The notes under the pieces: generated by a model | The model's database searches: none | The model's input: only the letters and a program-made list of their open reading frames with translations | Told to the model about the DNA's origin: nothing | DNA from: Treponema sp. | GTDB lineage: Bacteria > Spirochaetota > Spirochaetia > Treponematales > Breznakiellaceae | Direction: 5' to 3' | Assembly: GCA_009777335.1 (NCBI GenBank) | Contig: WRMC01000008.1 | Span: 50,324-114,323 of the forward strand | DNA length: 64,000 nt | Shown: in pieces, positions 43,675 to 53,125 of the stretch | How the letters are laid out: the number at the start of each line of letters is the position of its first letter | Position numbering within the stretch: position 1 is the stretch's first letter | Translations under genes and position numbers: made by a program

Positions 43675-45033
43675 CTATAATGTTTCATAGCTTACGGGAA
43701 AATATTTCCCCGGGTCTTCAGTTTTTAAAAGATGATAGAGGCTAAACTCGTAAACCTCCCCGGCCTTTAGATCTGAGGGCGAAAAGGGAAAGGCCAGGTT
43801 CCCGGCCGTAGAGATCCTCCCCTCGTAGCCATAATGAAGAAGGGTGCTCCGGGCAAAGGAACAGATCGTATTGGCGGCCTCCTGGGTAGGGGCCACCGCC
43901 TCGATGATGATCCCCAGCTCTGAGCCCGTATCACTGGGGATGTTTTTGAACATGCCCAGGACGGCGTTTTTCCCGTAGAGCTTCACGTCCAAGAAGAAGT
44001 CCCCTATGCCAAACCCCGCAAAGTTGGAATGCACCCGGGCCTTTACGGCCTCGATGATGGCATCTATCTGGGAGATCATGATGGGGTCCCGGCAGGCGGC
44101 AAAAGAGACGGTCCGGTACCCGATTTTCTTGGTCCCCTCCAGCTTAATAAATTCCCCCTCCGAGGGGATGAACCTGGTTCCGCTGACCCTGACGGAGCTT
44201 TCGGTCTCTTGGGTAAAGCTGCAGTTGTAGAGATCCAGCTTCCCCCCTGGGCCGGGGAGCACGTAGGGGTTTGTCTTTTCGTAGAGGGTATGGGCCGCCA
44301 CCGAAAGGGTGGTGCATTTTCTGGTCGGGGACAGGGCTTCGACAACGAAGTGATCATGGCGCAGGTAACCCAGCATGCAATCACTGCCGCTGCCAGGACT
44401 GGCGGCGATGGCGGCACATTCGAGGATCTTTCCCAGGTGGGTGGCAAGACCCCGGTCGAAGCCCTCTTTTACCGCCAGGGCCGCAAAGACCGCCGGGTCG
44501 TAGGCCCTGCCGGCACAGATCACCTGGGCCCCCCCTTCGAGGGCGCTGATAAAGGGTTCTATCCCCATTTGGGCCACGATGTAGCCCGTCTTGTCCAGCT
44601 CTTCTTCCACCAAGTCCGGGGCGGGACTCAAGGGGCTAATGTCCCCGGCCTTTAGCTTGGCCCTTACCTCTTCCTTGGGTATATCAGCGGGAATGATGGC
44701 CATCTTGAAGGAGAGCTGCTGCTCCCGGGCGATTTCCCGGATGATCTCCACATTCCAATCCAGGTGGGGTTTGGCCCCGCTGCCTCCGGCGGTTCCGATT
44801 ATTACCGGGATCCCCGCCTTAAGACCCGCGGGGATCATGATGGCCAGGTCCCGCTTTACCGCATTCCGGTCGGTAAAAGAGATCCCCGCCCCCAGGTAGT
44901 AGGGGCCCGGATCGGTGGACCCCCCGTCTACGGCAATGACATGGGGATTTTTTTTCATCCCCTCATTAAATGATTCCTCGGGAAAGCCGTAGCCCAATAT
45001 GGCGGTGGGGCTTAAGATCCTCATTTCATCCAT
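43675..45033 (-). CDS. AtuA-like (DUF1446) protein
   Basis: A 452-residue cytosolic protein of the acyclic-terpene-utilisation AtuA family. GYGFPEESF, VDGGSTDPGPYYLG (about 34-47), GTAGGSGAKPH (about 81-91) and GRAYDPAVFAALA are conserved family blocks. AtuA is required for growth on citronellol in Pseudomonas but its reaction is unresolved. Here the gene sits inside a glutamate-fermentation operon with DUF4387, eleven bases from methylaspartate ammonia-lyase, suggesting a role in handling mesaconate or citramalate rather than terpenes. Confidence 0.85.
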   Translation of the reverse strand: MDEMRILSPTAILGYGFPEESFNEGMKKNPHVIAVDGGSTDPGPYYLGAGISFTDRNAVKRDLAIMIPAGLKAGIPVIIGTAGGSGAKPHLDWNVEIIREIAREQQLSFKMAIIPADIPKEEVRAKLKAGDISPLSPAPDLVEEELDKTGYIVAQMGIEPFISALEGGAQVICAGRAYDPAVFAALAVKEGFDRGLATHLGKILECAAIAASPGSGSDCMLGYLRHDHFVVEALSPTRKCTTLSVAAHTLYEKTNPYVLPGPGGKLDLYNCSFTQETESSVRVSGTRFIPSEGEFIKLEGTKKIGYRTVSFAACRDPIMISQIDAIIEAVKARVHSNFAGFGIGDFFLDVKLYGKNAVLGMFKNIPSDTGSELGIIIEAVAPTQEAANTICSFARSTLLHYGYEGRISTAGNLAFPFSPSDLKAGEVYEFSLYHLLKTEDPGKYFPVSYETL

Positions 45034-45044
45034 AATGATACTCC

Positions 45045-46286
45045 CTACATAATCCCTGCGAGGGCAAGAATTCTGCTCATTTCGTTAAAGACGATCATAT
45101 AACCCTCATCCACCCCCATGCCCGGTTTAGCCAGGATCTGGTCAGGCCGGGTGGCCATGGCTATATGGGCGCAGATCTCTGCCGACCGGTTGGTCTCGTT
45201 GCAGGTCCCTCCCAGGTAGGCCCCCATGCCATTGGCCTTGCAGTAGCGAACCGCCTCGATGGTGTTGTTTATCCCCCCCAGGTCAGGGGTCTTAATCTGG
45301 GCCATGTGGCCGGCTTTTCTGTCCGTAAAGGCCACAATATCTTCGTAGGTATTGCACCACTCGTCGGCCACAATTTCCAGATTGATGCCCCTGGAATCGA
45401 CAAGCTGCCGCAGTTCTGCCAGAGCATCGATTTGGGCTTCCCTCTCGCCCATGTCTACGGGGCCTTCGATCCTTAGATGAAAGGGCTTGGCCTCTTTTTC
45501 CAGGGTCTCCAGGTAGAGGGCTATCTTGGCGAGGTCGTTATCAAAAACCAGCCCCAGGGTGCCGTAGACATCGATGTGGAGCACCGGGGCATAGCTCTTT
45601 ATGGGACGCAGCTGCTGGATCCTCTTGTTCAGGTAGCGGACATACTCGGCCAATTTTTCTCCCCGGGTGCCCACCTTGTCATTAACATTGTTGAAAAGGC
45701 CGTGGGGGAGGACCTCCGAGCCCTTGAGGATCATCTTGTCGGGGTTGGTGTAGCGGTCATCGCCGGATTGGGAAAAAATGGGGATCAGGCTTTTGGAAAG
45801 TTCCAGGCCATATTCATCTGTGATAACCTTGGCCATGAGGGTCTTCCTGGCCTTGGCGGCTGCATCCAGGCAGGCCTGGGTAAGGCCATAGCGGATGGCG
45901 CTGTGCATCCGCTTGGAATTGCTATCCAGGTGCTGATCGACCAGGGCCGCCATCTCTTTAAAGGTGCCTATCTCTTTCCCAACCAGGAGGGGGGCCATCT
46001 CTTTTTGGATGACGGGGATAAAATCCTCAGCCAGAAAGAGGGGGTCCCGGCCCCCGGCCCCGGAGTACTGGACCGCCGCACAATCCCCGTAGGCAATCTG
46101 ACCGTCCTCGAGGATGAGCATGACTGACACCGATTCGCCGGCCTGGCGGACCGAACGGAAGCCCGGAGTCTGGGGCTCCCCCAGGTAAGCCGCCCCATCG
46201 GCTATGGCATTGGCCTTAATGGCCTTTTGGTCATCAAAGAAAAATCCGGTTTTTCCGGCACTGCAGAGGAGCTCTTTAATTTTCAT
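45045..46286 (-). CDS. mal: Methylaspartate ammonia-lyase
   Basis: A 413-residue enolase-superfamily enzyme converting L-threo-3-methylaspartate to mesaconate and ammonia. The Mg2+ ligands lie in HIDVYGTLG, RIEGPVDMG and IVADEWCNT, and the catalytic lysine in HMAQIKTPDLGGI (about 325-337), matching the Clostridium and Citrobacter enzymes; the C-terminal GTCNETNRSAE block is also conserved. It shares a TAATG junction with glmE, so it is translationally coupled to the mutase. Second enzyme of glutamate fermentation. Confidence 0.95.
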   Translation of the reverse strand: MKIKELLCSAGKTGFFFDDQKAIKANAIADGAAYLGEPQTPGFRSVRQAGESVSVMLILEDGQIAYGDCAAVQYSGAGGRDPLFLAEDFIPVIQKEMAPLLVGKEIGTFKEMAALVDQHLDSNSKRMHSAIRYGLTQACLDAAAKARKTLMAKVITDEYGLELSKSLIPIFSQSGDDRYTNPDKMILKGSEVLPHGLFNNVNDKVGTRGEKLAEYVRYLNKRIQQLRPIKSYAPVLHIDVYGTLGLVFDNDLAKIALYLETLEKEAKPFHLRIEGPVDMGEREAQIDALAELRQLVDSRGINLEIVADEWCNTYEDIVAFTDRKAGHMAQIKTPDLGGINNTIEAVRYCKANGMGAYLGGTCNETNRSAEICAHIAMATRPDQILAKPGMGVDEGYMIVFNEMSRILALAGIM

Positions 46287-47743
46287 TATTTCCCCCTGCC
46301 CACAAGGGTTCCCTTCCCGATGGAATAGATATCGTCTATCACCATCTGGAAGCTCACGGGACGTTTTTCGTAGGCCCCCCTTTCATTGAGCTTTTCTTTA
46401 TGAAAATCCTTGAGGTCCGCCCTAAGGGGAATGCTGGCGGGGTCCAGAAAACGCACCGCCCCGTTGTTATCCCTGGCGGGCATGACCTTCCCGGCATTGT
46501 AACGGCTGGGGGCAAAGGGAATGTCCAAGACCCCCGCCTGAAAGGCCCGGACGGTGCCCAGGGCAAAATCGCCCTGGCCCAGCTCCAGGGTTTTATCCAG
46601 AATGCAGCGGGTTTCGGCCTTGATTATGTCCGCCTCTTCCTGCACTGCCGGTACCTGGGCCAGGGACTGGTCTTTTAACATGGCCACCAGCTGCTTGGTC
46701 GCCCTAAGCCCCGCCGCATTGGCCTCCATGGTGGGGATCCCCATGGCTTCGTGGGGGGTCTTGACGATCACCTTGGTAGCCTTGGAGAGGGCTGCCGCGG
46801 CGGCGCCCCAGGAGATGACCCCGAAGGCCTTAGCCTCGTCGGAGGGGAAGCCCCCCATCCACTGGTGGAAGACGGTGGTGATATTCACCCCCTGGTACCC
46901 AGCCTTTTGCAAATACTCCTCCGCCAGGGCACTGAGGGAAATCACCGCCGCCACGTCCTGGATCAGGTTGCCGCACTGGCCATAGCCCAGGGTGATATCC
47001 TTTACCCCCTGTTCTGCCGCCAGGATGGCCTCGATGATCCCCACCGCATGGGAGACGCAGGGGGGTACCAGGGTTCCGGTCAGGGGCCCAAAGGGCTCCC
47101 GGTTTATAAGGACCCCCGCTTCACCGTAAAGGCCTATGAGGCGGTCCACATACTGCCAGTCTATGAGGGTTTTTTCCAGGGAATAGTTTTTTGAGTAGGG
47201 GATGTTGTAGGAAATACCGCCCCCCTCGTAGGAGGTAAAACCCCCGGCTATGCTAATCTCTGCCAGGAGCCGGGCATCGGGGGTACCGTGGCGGACCTGG
47301 ACCGGTCTTTTAAGGGCCCCGGTAACATTGCGGCAGACCGCCACCCCGTAGTTTACCGCCGGAAAGCCATTGAGCATGGAACGCCCCGAGGTCTTGCTCT
47401 CCTCTATTCCGGTCTCTGCTTCCTTATACCGGTTAAGCCGGGTGTAACTATCTATGGTGGTGGGCAGAAGATCCGCCTCCCCTTCATCTTCCAGGAACCT
47501 GAGCAGCTCTATGTGCCGCTCCGGCAGGGCCACCCCTGCCCGGGGCTGGATAAGGGTCATGGCCTGTTCCTTGGCTTCTGCCAATTTCAAAGAAAAGGAT
47601 TTTTCCCTGGGGATTTTGGCGTGAAAGTCCAGGGCATCCTTAAAATCGACCTCAGCCCCGGTGGGCCATTGGAGGAGCACCTCTTTTTGGATGCGGTAAA
47701 AATCATCATCCGATAGTTTCTTGTTCTGTAATGTTCCTTCCAT
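46286..47743 (-). CDS. glmE: Glutamate mutase epsilon subunit (methylaspartate mutase E)
   Basis: A 485-residue TIM-barrel subunit that binds glutamate and, with GlmS and coenzyme B12, rearranges it to 3-methylaspartate. Conserved blocks: [12 protein letters not shown] (about 90-101), [13 protein letters not shown] (about 148-160), [20 protein letters not shown] near 170-190. Complete length. Starts on a TAATG with the glmL stop. Its partner glmS is not adjacent but lies on the same strand at 56804-57217. Confidence 0.95.
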   Translation of the reverse strand: MEGTLQNKKLSDDDFYRIQKEVLLQWPTGAEVDFKDALDFHAKIPREKSFSLKLAEAKEQAMTLIQPRAGVALPERHIELLRFLEDEGEADLLPTTIDSYTRLNRYKEAETGIEESKTSGRSMLNGFPAVNYGVAVCRNVTGALKRPVQVRHGTPDARLLAEISIAGGFTSYEGGGISYNIPYSKNYSLEKTLIDWQYVDRLIGLYGEAGVLINREPFGPLTGTLVPPCVSHAVGIIEAILAAEQGVKDITLGYGQCGNLIQDVAAVISLSALAEEYLQKAGYQGVNITTVFHQWMGGFPSDEAKAFGVISWGAAAAALSKATKVIVKTPHEAMGIPTMEANAAGLRATKQLVAMLKDQSLAQVPAVQEEADIIKAETRCILDKTLELGQGDFALGTVRAFQAGVLDIPFAPSRYNAGKVMPARDNNGAVRFLDPASIPLRADLKDFHKEKLNERGAYEKRPVSFQMVIDDIYSIGKGTLVGRGK

Positions 47744-49125
47744 TACACGACCTCCTCTATGGCCTTAATTTCTTCTTCCATGATATGCAGAGCCAGGGCG
47801 GGATCCCGCCTGGCTAAAAGCCCCATGGCGGAAAAAATATATGATCTATCCAGGTAGTACCTGGGCCCGGCGGGCTTTAGGAATTCCAGCTTTGTGGGGT
47901 CCAAAGCGGCGGCGCTGAGGATCCATTGGGGCTCATCGGCATTGATGAGAGCGCCCCCTATGCCTATGACCCCCGGGACCTGGCTGAGATCCTTGCCGTT
48001 TATCACCGTCACCTCCCCCAGGGGGGTATACATGGTACTGCTGGTTCCGCAGTGCCGCTCCACCGCCAGACCCACCGCATGGCGGGCCAGGAACTCATCG
48101 ATCCTTCGTTCTCTGGAACGGGGCTTCGAAATGATCCCCGGGTTCTCCTTGCAGATCCGGATCCATTCGGCCAGATCCTCCGGGTCCAGGCCCCCCGCCG
48201 GGCCTCTTATGGCCGATGCAGCCGCGGAACTAGCCAAGGTATCTATATTATAACGCATCCCCAGGTCTCCTTCCACGGATCTTTTTGCATAGGGCTCGGG
48301 GAGACCCTTGATGATCACCTGGGGCATGGCGGGCCTTCCTTCGCAGATGCTGTACACATCGGTGGTGGCCCCCCCCAGGTCGACGGCCACCAGGTCCCCA
48401 AAACGGCTCGAAAATAGCTCCGCCGCCTCGAGGACCGCCAGGGGGGTGGGGATTACCTCGGCGCTCATCTCCTTTTGTATGGCCGATAAACCCTTGGCAT
48501 GGATGATTTTCTCGATAAAGAGGGAACGGATGGCCTCTTTGGCGGGAGCGGTATCAAGGACATTGAATACGGGCATCACATTGGCGGTAATCCGCAGATC
48601 CTTACCCGCTTTTGCCAGAATGAGGCTGGCCTGGTCGGCGGCCGCCTTGTTTCCCGCATAAATTACCGAAAAATTGCCCTCGATTTCGGCGATCATCCGG
48701 GCATTATGGAGGATCACCTCCCTATTGCCCCCGTCAGTGCCCCCGCAGAGGAGGATAATATCCGCCTGGGCCTGGAAAATCTCTTCCTGCTCCCGGTGGT
48801 TGAGCTCGTATGAGTAGACCCCCGTTACCTTGGCCCCCGCACTGGCCGCTGCGAGGGCCGCCGCCTTGGCGGTAAGCTCCGGCACCAGTCCCAGGGCGAT
48901 CATTTTTAAGCCCCCTCCGGCGCTGGAACAGGCCAGCCGCTCGGTGTAGGGGATCTTCCCCGTCTGGGCCTCCAGCTCTTTAAGGGCCTTCTCGTAGCCC
49001 TCCCGTATATCGCTGTGGATGGTGGTAAAGGCCCTGGCGGAACCTATGAGCCTTTTTGCAGCCCCGTCTATGGCACAGATCTTGGTATAGGTGCTTCCAA
49101 AGTCCAGGGTAAGGTAGTAACTCAC
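47743..49125 (-). CDS. glmL: Glutamate mutase activator GlmL/MutL
   Basis: A 460-residue ASKHA ATPase of the hydantoinase-A-like reactivation family that repairs inactive glutamate mutase by exchanging damaged cobalamin. N-terminal [12 protein letters not shown] (phosphate-1 loop), and [15 protein letters not shown] (phosphate-2 loop, about 240) are present; GIGGALIN resembles the adenosine motif. The open frame reaches 49197, but a GGGAG seven bases upstream marks GTG 49125 and gives the canonical N terminus. First gene of the minus-strand operon, diverging from ggt. Confidence 0.92.
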   Translation of the reverse strand: MSYYLTLDFGSTYTKICAIDGAAKRLIGSARAFTTIHSDIREGYEKALKELEAQTGKIPYTERLACSSAGGGLKMIALGLVPELTAKAAALAAASAGAKVTGVYSYELNHREQEEIFQAQADIILLCGGTDGGNREVILHNARMIAEIEGNFSVIYAGNKAAADQASLILAKAGKDLRITANVMPVFNVLDTAPAKEAIRSLFIEKIIHAKGLSAIQKEMSAEVIPTPLAVLEAAELFSSRFGDLVAVDLGGATTDVYSICEGRPAMPQVIIKGLPEPYAKRSVEGDLGMRYNIDTLASSAAASAIRGPAGGLDPEDLAEWIRICKENPGIISKPRSRERRIDEFLARHAVGLAVERHCGTSSTMYTPLGEVTVINGKDLSQVPGVIGIGGALINADEPQWILSAAALDPTKLEFLKPAGPRYYLDRSYIFSAMGLLARRDPALALHIMEEEIKAIEEVV

Positions 49126-49161
49126 AGGGCAGCTCCCACAGGCAGATCTTCTTAACTCTTG

Positions 49162-49190
49162 TTGACTTATACTACTATATATAAGATAAT
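49162..49190 (+). promoter_or_regulatory. Promoter of the gamma-glutamyl cluster
   Basis: TTGACT (49162-49167), 17-base spacer, GATAAT (49185-49190). Transcription should begin near 49197, about 60 bases before the ggt start and just ahead of a 15-codon leader frame. Confidence 0.6.
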
Positions 49191-49199
49191 TGCACATCC

Positions 49200-49247
49200 A
49201 TGAATGCCCAGGAGCTATCCTCAGGGCATTTTTCTGATTTTCATTAG
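49200..49247 (+). CDS. Putative 15-codon leader peptide before ggt
   Basis: ATG 49200 to TAG 49247 encodes a 15-residue peptide lying between the promoter and the ggt ribosome site. The ATG is about three bases after the predicted transcript start, as in the leaderless genes. The frame runs through the terminator-like hairpin at 49203-49233 and stops 10 bases before the ggt GTG. A leader role is inference; it could be chance. Confidence 0.3.
   Translation: MNAQELSSGHFSDFH
49203..49233 (+). terminator. Terminator-like hairpin (attenuator candidate) in the ggt leader
   Basis: Stem AATGCCC-AGGA (49203-49213) with TCCT-(CA)-GGGCATT (49218-49230), loop GCTA, followed by five T in all (49229-49233). 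It has the shape of an intrinsic terminator but lies between the promoter at 49162-49190 and the ggt gene, so it may be conditional. Confidence 0.55.
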
Positions 49248-49257
49248 GAGGAAAATT

Positions 49258-51039
49258 GTGAAAAAAATCGTATCATTTATAGGGGTGGCTGCAGTTCTTA
49301 TAGCCTTTACCCTCAGCTGCGGTACCTCGGGTCCCGCATACTCCCTTGGGGGCTTTTCTCCCACCGAAGAGGACGGGACAACCCGTTCCACTGCGGACCG
49401 GAGTGCCGTTTCCAGAAGGGCCATGGTCTCTTCTTCGAAGTATGAGGTATCCCAGGTTGGAGCAGAGATACTCCGCCGGGGCGGCAACGCCATTGATGCG
49501 GCGGTCGCCATGGGCTTTGCCATCGGTGTCGTAGAACCCTTCTCTAACGGCGTGGGCGGCGGCGGCTTTGCCACCGTACGGACCGCTGCAGGTGAAACCT
49601 ACTTTGTCGACTTCCGGGAAATCGCCCCCATCAACTCCCATCCCCGGATGTACATGGACGCGGCGGGGAACCGGATCCAGGATACTAACGTACTTGGGGG
49701 CCGGGCAGTAGGTATCCCCGGTGACGTGGCGGGCCTCTTATACATGCTGGAAAACTACGGCACCATGACCCGGGCCCAGGTAATGGCCCCGGCTATCCGC
49801 ATGGCCACCCAGGGTTTTGAACTGACCGCGTTTGCCTATCGCTCCATCATGGACGGGTACGGCCGGATGACCCGGTTCTCCGACCCCTCTGCCTTAAGCG
49901 TCTACTTTGACGAAGACGGCCTCCCCCACGAAGTGGGGACCATCATCACCAATCCCGACCTCGGCAGAACCCTTCAGATGATTTCCGATGGAGGCGTAAA
50001 TGCTTTCTACACAGGCGAAATTGCCCAGGCCATGGTTGATGCGGTAAATGGAGCTGTCATAAACGGAATCGGCGGTATCTTTACCTACGATGAACTGGCC
50101 AACTACAGGCCCTCCATCCGCACCCCCGTTTCGGGGACCTATAGGGGCGTAGAGATCATTTCTTCTCCTCCCCCCTCTTCGGGCGGCGCCATTCTTCTTA
50201 TGATCCTCAACATGCTTGAGCACTTCGATGTGGCCTCCATGCAGGTGAACTCCCCCGAGTACATCAATATGTGGGCCGAAATCTTCAAGCTCGCCTATGC
50301 GGACCGGGGTGTCTACATGGCCGATACGGACTTCCAGGATGTTCCGGTAAACGCCATTGCCTCCAAGGAATATGCAGCTTCCCGGGTACAGAGAATAAAT
50401 CTTGGCAGGGCCGCTCCTTCTCCAGTTGCTCCCGCAGACCCCTGGGCCTACGAAGACCGGAGCACCAACACCACCCATTTCTCCATCGCCGACAGCGCCG
50501 GTAACATGGTGGGCGTCACCAAGACCATTAACTTCTACTGGGGTGCCGGTGTGTTTGTTGAGGGATACGGGTTCTTCATGAACAACGAAATGGATGACTT
50601 TGTAACCAACAATGCCAACCACATGAATGCTCCCGAGCCCAACAAGAAACCCTTAAGCTCCATGTCCCCCACCCTCCTCTTAAAGGATGGGAAACCCTTC
50701 ATGGTCCTGGGGACCCCCGGCGGAACCCGGATCTTTGCCAACGTGGCCCAGGTAATCAGCCTGGTGGTAGACCATGGCTTCGATCTTGAAAAAGCCATTG
50801 GCATGCCCAAGATCCACAACACCAGCGCCAACGATGCGATTACCTATGAAGTACCCAACTGGAGGGGCTTTGAAGACTATCTTGTCACTGAAGAAACCCT
50901 CGCCGCCCTCGTGGCCATGGGTCACAACAGACCCACCACCTTTACCGGTGGTGCTGTTCAGGCTGTCCAGTACCTGGATGACGGCACCCTCTTCGGCACC
51001 GCCGATCCCCGTCAGGACGGAAGGGCCGTAGGCCGATAG
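49258..51039 (+). CDS. ggt: Secreted gamma-glutamyltransferase
   Basis: A 593-residue N-terminal-nucleophile hydrolase that cleaves gamma-glutamyl bonds (glutathione, gamma-glutamyl peptides or poly-gamma-glutamate). The start is GTG 49258, with AGGAGG eight bases upstream and a lipoprotein signal peptide ending LIAFTLSC, so it is anchored in the inner or outer membrane facing the periplasm. The autocleavage and catalytic threonine is about Thr405 in NTTHFS; GGNAIDAAVAMGFAIGVVEP near 95 and PLSSMSPT and GTPGGTRIF near 480 bind the glutamate. All key residues are intact. First gene of the plus-strand cluster. Confidence 0.93.
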   Translation: MKKIVSFIGVAAVLIAFTLSCGTSGPAYSLGGFSPTEEDGTTRSTADRSAVSRRAMVSSSKYEVSQVGAEILRRGGNAIDAAVAMGFAIGVVEPFSNGVGGGGFATVRTAAGETYFVDFREIAPINSHPRMYMDAAGNRIQDTNVLGGRAVGIPGDVAGLLYMLENYGTMTRAQVMAPAIRMATQGFELTAFAYRSIMDGYGRMTRFSDPSALSVYFDEDGLPHEVGTIITNPDLGRTLQMISDGGVNAFYTGEIAQAMVDAVNGAVINGIGGIFTYDELANYRPSIRTPVSGTYRGVEIISSPPPSSGGAILLMILNMLEHFDVASMQVNSPEYINMWAEIFKLAYADRGVYMADTDFQDVPVNAIASKEYAASRVQRINLGRAAPSPVAPADPWAYEDRSTNTTHFSIADSAGNMVGVTKTINFYWGAGVFVEGYGFFMNNEMDDFVTNNANHMNAPEPNKKPLSSMSPTLLLKDGKPFMVLGTPGGTRIFANVAQVISLVVDHGFDLEKAIGMPKIHNTSANDAITYEVPNWRGFEDYLVTEETLAALVAMGHNRPTTFTGGAVQAVQYLDDGTLFGTADPRQDGRAVGR

Positions 51040-51053
51040 TATTAGCTAAGCGG

Positions 51054-51079
51054 ATCCATCGGGGTCAAACCCGGTGGAT
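51054..51079 (+). other. Intergenic hairpin after ggt
   Basis: Ten-base stem 51054-51063 / 51070-51079 with one G-T mismatch and a six-base loop, 15 bases after the ggt stop. No T tract follows, so it is more likely an mRNA-stabilising or partial terminating hairpin that sets different levels for ggt and the genes below. Confidence 0.5.
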
Positions 51080-51120
51080 TCTATAATCCCGAAAGGGAAA
51101 GTATTTTTAAGGAGTTGAAC

Positions 51121-51672
51121 ATGAAAAAGACAATATGCCTTTTAATGGTAGTGCTTCTCTGCGGAGTGTTTGCCTGGGCCCAGAACGGCGTCAATATAGC
51201 CGAAGGACCTGCCATGCTGACCTCCATAGGCCAGAGCCCCGATATGCAGCTTGTGAGCATCCTTCTGACCCGGGCAGGGATCACCTATGATGCCGAAACC
51301 CTGGTCACCGCCAACCAGCTTACTTCCCGGCATAATACCCTCATCGTCGTCATTGGCGGCAGTTCCAAGGGTCTTGGGGCCGCGGGGATTAGCCCCGAAG
51401 ATGAACTCCGGCGCTCCGATGCCCTTATTGCCCGGGCCAGGGAACTGGGAATGCAGGTTATAGCCCTGCACGTGGGCGGCGAAGACCGGCGGGGTGACCT
51501 GACTGACCGCTTTATCCGGCAAGCCGTACCCCTGGCGGACTATGTCATCGTCGTAGCAGAAGGCAATAGGGATGGTCTTTTTACCTCCCTTACCAACCAG
51601 GCCAGGATTCCTATTGATTCTGTAGACAGACTACAGGCCATAGGCACCCCCTTAGCCGCAGCTTTTAGGTAA
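51121..51672 (+). CDS. DUF6305 periplasmic protein
   Basis: A 183-residue protein with a signal peptide cleaved near residue 20 (FAWA-QN). The mature domain has a Rossmann-like series of strands ending in GGSSKGLGAAG, VIALHVGGE and YVIVVAEGN, with conserved Ser and Asp suited to ligand binding. I recognise it as DUF6305, regularly placed ahead of the permease in clusters like this one. It could be the periplasmic binding component of the permease, replacing a classical DctP. AAGGAG site before ATG 51121; four bases ahead of the permease gene. Confidence 0.75.
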   Translation: MKKTICLLMVVLLCGVFAWAQNGVNIAEGPAMLTSIGQSPDMQLVSILLTRAGITYDAETLVTANQLTSRHNTLIVVIGGSSKGLGAAGISPEDELRRSDALIARARELGMQVIALHVGGEDRRGDLTDRFIRQAVPLADYVIVVAEGNRDGLFTSLTNQARIPIDSVDRLQAIGTPLAAAFR

Positions 51673-51675
51673 GCT

Positions 51676-52959
51676 ATGCCCTTTGATATTGAACTGATTT
51701 ATTTCCTCGTATTGGCAGGAGCCTTTCTGGTAGGTTGTTTTGCCCTTAAGCTGCCCGTGTCGGTTTCGATGCTGATAGCTTCCTACCTCACCATGCTGGT
51801 ATCGGGGAATGGTCTTGCCATAAGACACCTGGTAGAAGGATCCTTTTCCTTCCTCGATACCTTTTTGGTCATCATCGCCGCCATGATCTTCATGCGCTTC
51901 ATGACCGAGAACGGGGGCCTGGATGCCCTGACGGTGGTAATCATCAAGTACCTGCGCAACTACCCGGTCCTCCTCCTCCCCATGCTCATGATATTTGCCA
52001 TGTTCCCGGGGATGATCACCGGAAGTTCCACCGCCTCGGTCCTCACCGCCGGTGCCATCGTTGCCCCGGTTCTGATTACCCTAGGGGTTCCCACCACCAT
52101 TGCAGGGGCCTTTATCGCCATGGCGGGGGTTCTGGGTATGATAGCCCCCCCCATCAACCTGCCGGTTATGATCATAGGCGGGGGCATAGACATGCCCTAT
52201 GTGGGCTTCACCCTCCCACTCCTCCTCTTGACCTTTCCCCTGGGGATCGTCTTCTCCTGGACCTTCGCCCTTAAACACACCAAAAAGGTCTCCTGGGAGG
52301 AGATCTCCTTAAAGTTGAATACCAAGGGATTTGAAGAACACGGATGGCTCTTGTTTATACCCATAGCAGCCCTCATCGTCCTCATGATCCTGGGTCAGCT
52401 TGTTCCTTTCTTGAGCATAGGCCTTCCCTTAACCTTTCTCTTAAGTGCGGTACCTACCCTGTTTATTGGCAAGAAGTTTAACCTTCTTACCACCGCCAAG
52501 AATGCGGTGAACGATGTACTCCCGGTCCTGGGAATTCTGGCAGGGGTTGGAATGATCCTCCAGGTCATGACCCTGACGGGGGTGAGGGGTTTTATCGTCA
52601 TAAACTCCCTATCGGCCCAGGCCATTAACCCTGGCCTCATCTACGCCGCCATTGCTATTTCCATGCCCCTCTTTGGAGCTATCTCTGCCTTTGGTTCTTC
52701 CAGCGTCCTGGGGGTTCCCTTTATCCTGGCCCTCCTGGGGCAGGACCAGATCATAGTCGGGGCATCCCTGGCCCTGGTGGCGGGCCTGGGGGATTTTATG
52801 CCCCCCACCGCCCTGGCAGCCATATTTGCGGCCCAGGTAATCGGAGAAGATAAGTATTCCAGGGTCCTAAAACACCTGATTATTCCCGGTGTATTCATTG
52901 CGATCTATGCAATACTTTTTATCATTTTCTCCCGGCAGATCCGCGGTTTTCTTCCATAA
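51676..52959 (+). CDS. TRAP-type large permease (DctM-like) without partners
   Basis: A 427-residue inner-membrane protein with 11-12 helices. GSSTASVLTAGAIVAP (about 113-128) and AGVLGMIAPPINLPVMIIGGG (about 155-175) match the DctM signature loops that bind Na+ and substrate. TRAP transporters take up C4-dicarboxylates, sialic acid, glutamate and similar acids. No dctP or dctQ gene is nearby; the DUF6305 protein and the 48-residue membrane protein are the only candidates for partners. Downstream of DUF6305 by three bases. Confidence 0.85.
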   Translation: MPFDIELIYFLVLAGAFLVGCFALKLPVSVSMLIASYLTMLVSGNGLAIRHLVEGSFSFLDTFLVIIAAMIFMRFMTENGGLDALTVVIIKYLRNYPVLLLPMLMIFAMFPGMITGSSTASVLTAGAIVAPVLITLGVPTTIAGAFIAMAGVLGMIAPPINLPVMIIGGGIDMPYVGFTLPLLLLTFPLGIVFSWTFALKHTKKVSWEEISLKLNTKGFEEHGWLLFIPIAALIVLMILGQLVPFLSIGLPLTFLLSAVPTLFIGKKFNLLTTAKNAVNDVLPVLGILAGVGMILQVMTLTGVRGFIVINSLSAQAINPGLIYAAIAISMPLFGAISAFGSSSVLGVPFILALLGQDQIIVGASLALVAGLGDFMPPTALAAIFAAQVIGEDKYSRVLKHLIIPGVFIAIYAILFIIFSRQIRGFLP

Positions 52960-52971
52960 TATAAGGGGTCT

Positions 52972-53118
52972 ATGATGTTTTATGTATATTTAGTTATCCT
53001 GGCGGGGTTTCTGGCCCTAGTCATCTGGAATTTTTTAACCGAACAGGGCTGGGCCAAAAAAGTCTGCATCGCCATGGTTATCATTCCCTTTCTCCTGCGT
53101 TTATTTCTAATTAAGTGA
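52972..53118 (+). CDS. Small membrane protein, 48 aa
   Basis: A 48-residue frame between permease and carboxypeptidase genes, 12 bases after the permease stop and eight bases before the next start. Two hydrophobic helices (about residues 4-21 and 31-47) are joined by a short charged turn, EQGWAKK. AAGG site about eight bases ahead of ATG 52972; ATG 52975 is equally possible. The tight fit in the operon supports expression. It could act as a small TRAP-like subunit; no family recognised. Confidence 0.65.
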   Translation: MMFYVYLVILAGFLALVIWNFLTEQGWAKKVCIAMVIIPFLLRLFLIK

Positions 53119-53125
53119 GGATGAC

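Noticed and set aside
49204..49257. In-frame ATG 49204 as ggt start
   Set aside because: It lacks a ribosome site and would place a polar extension before the lipoprotein signal; GTG 49258 follows AGGAGG.
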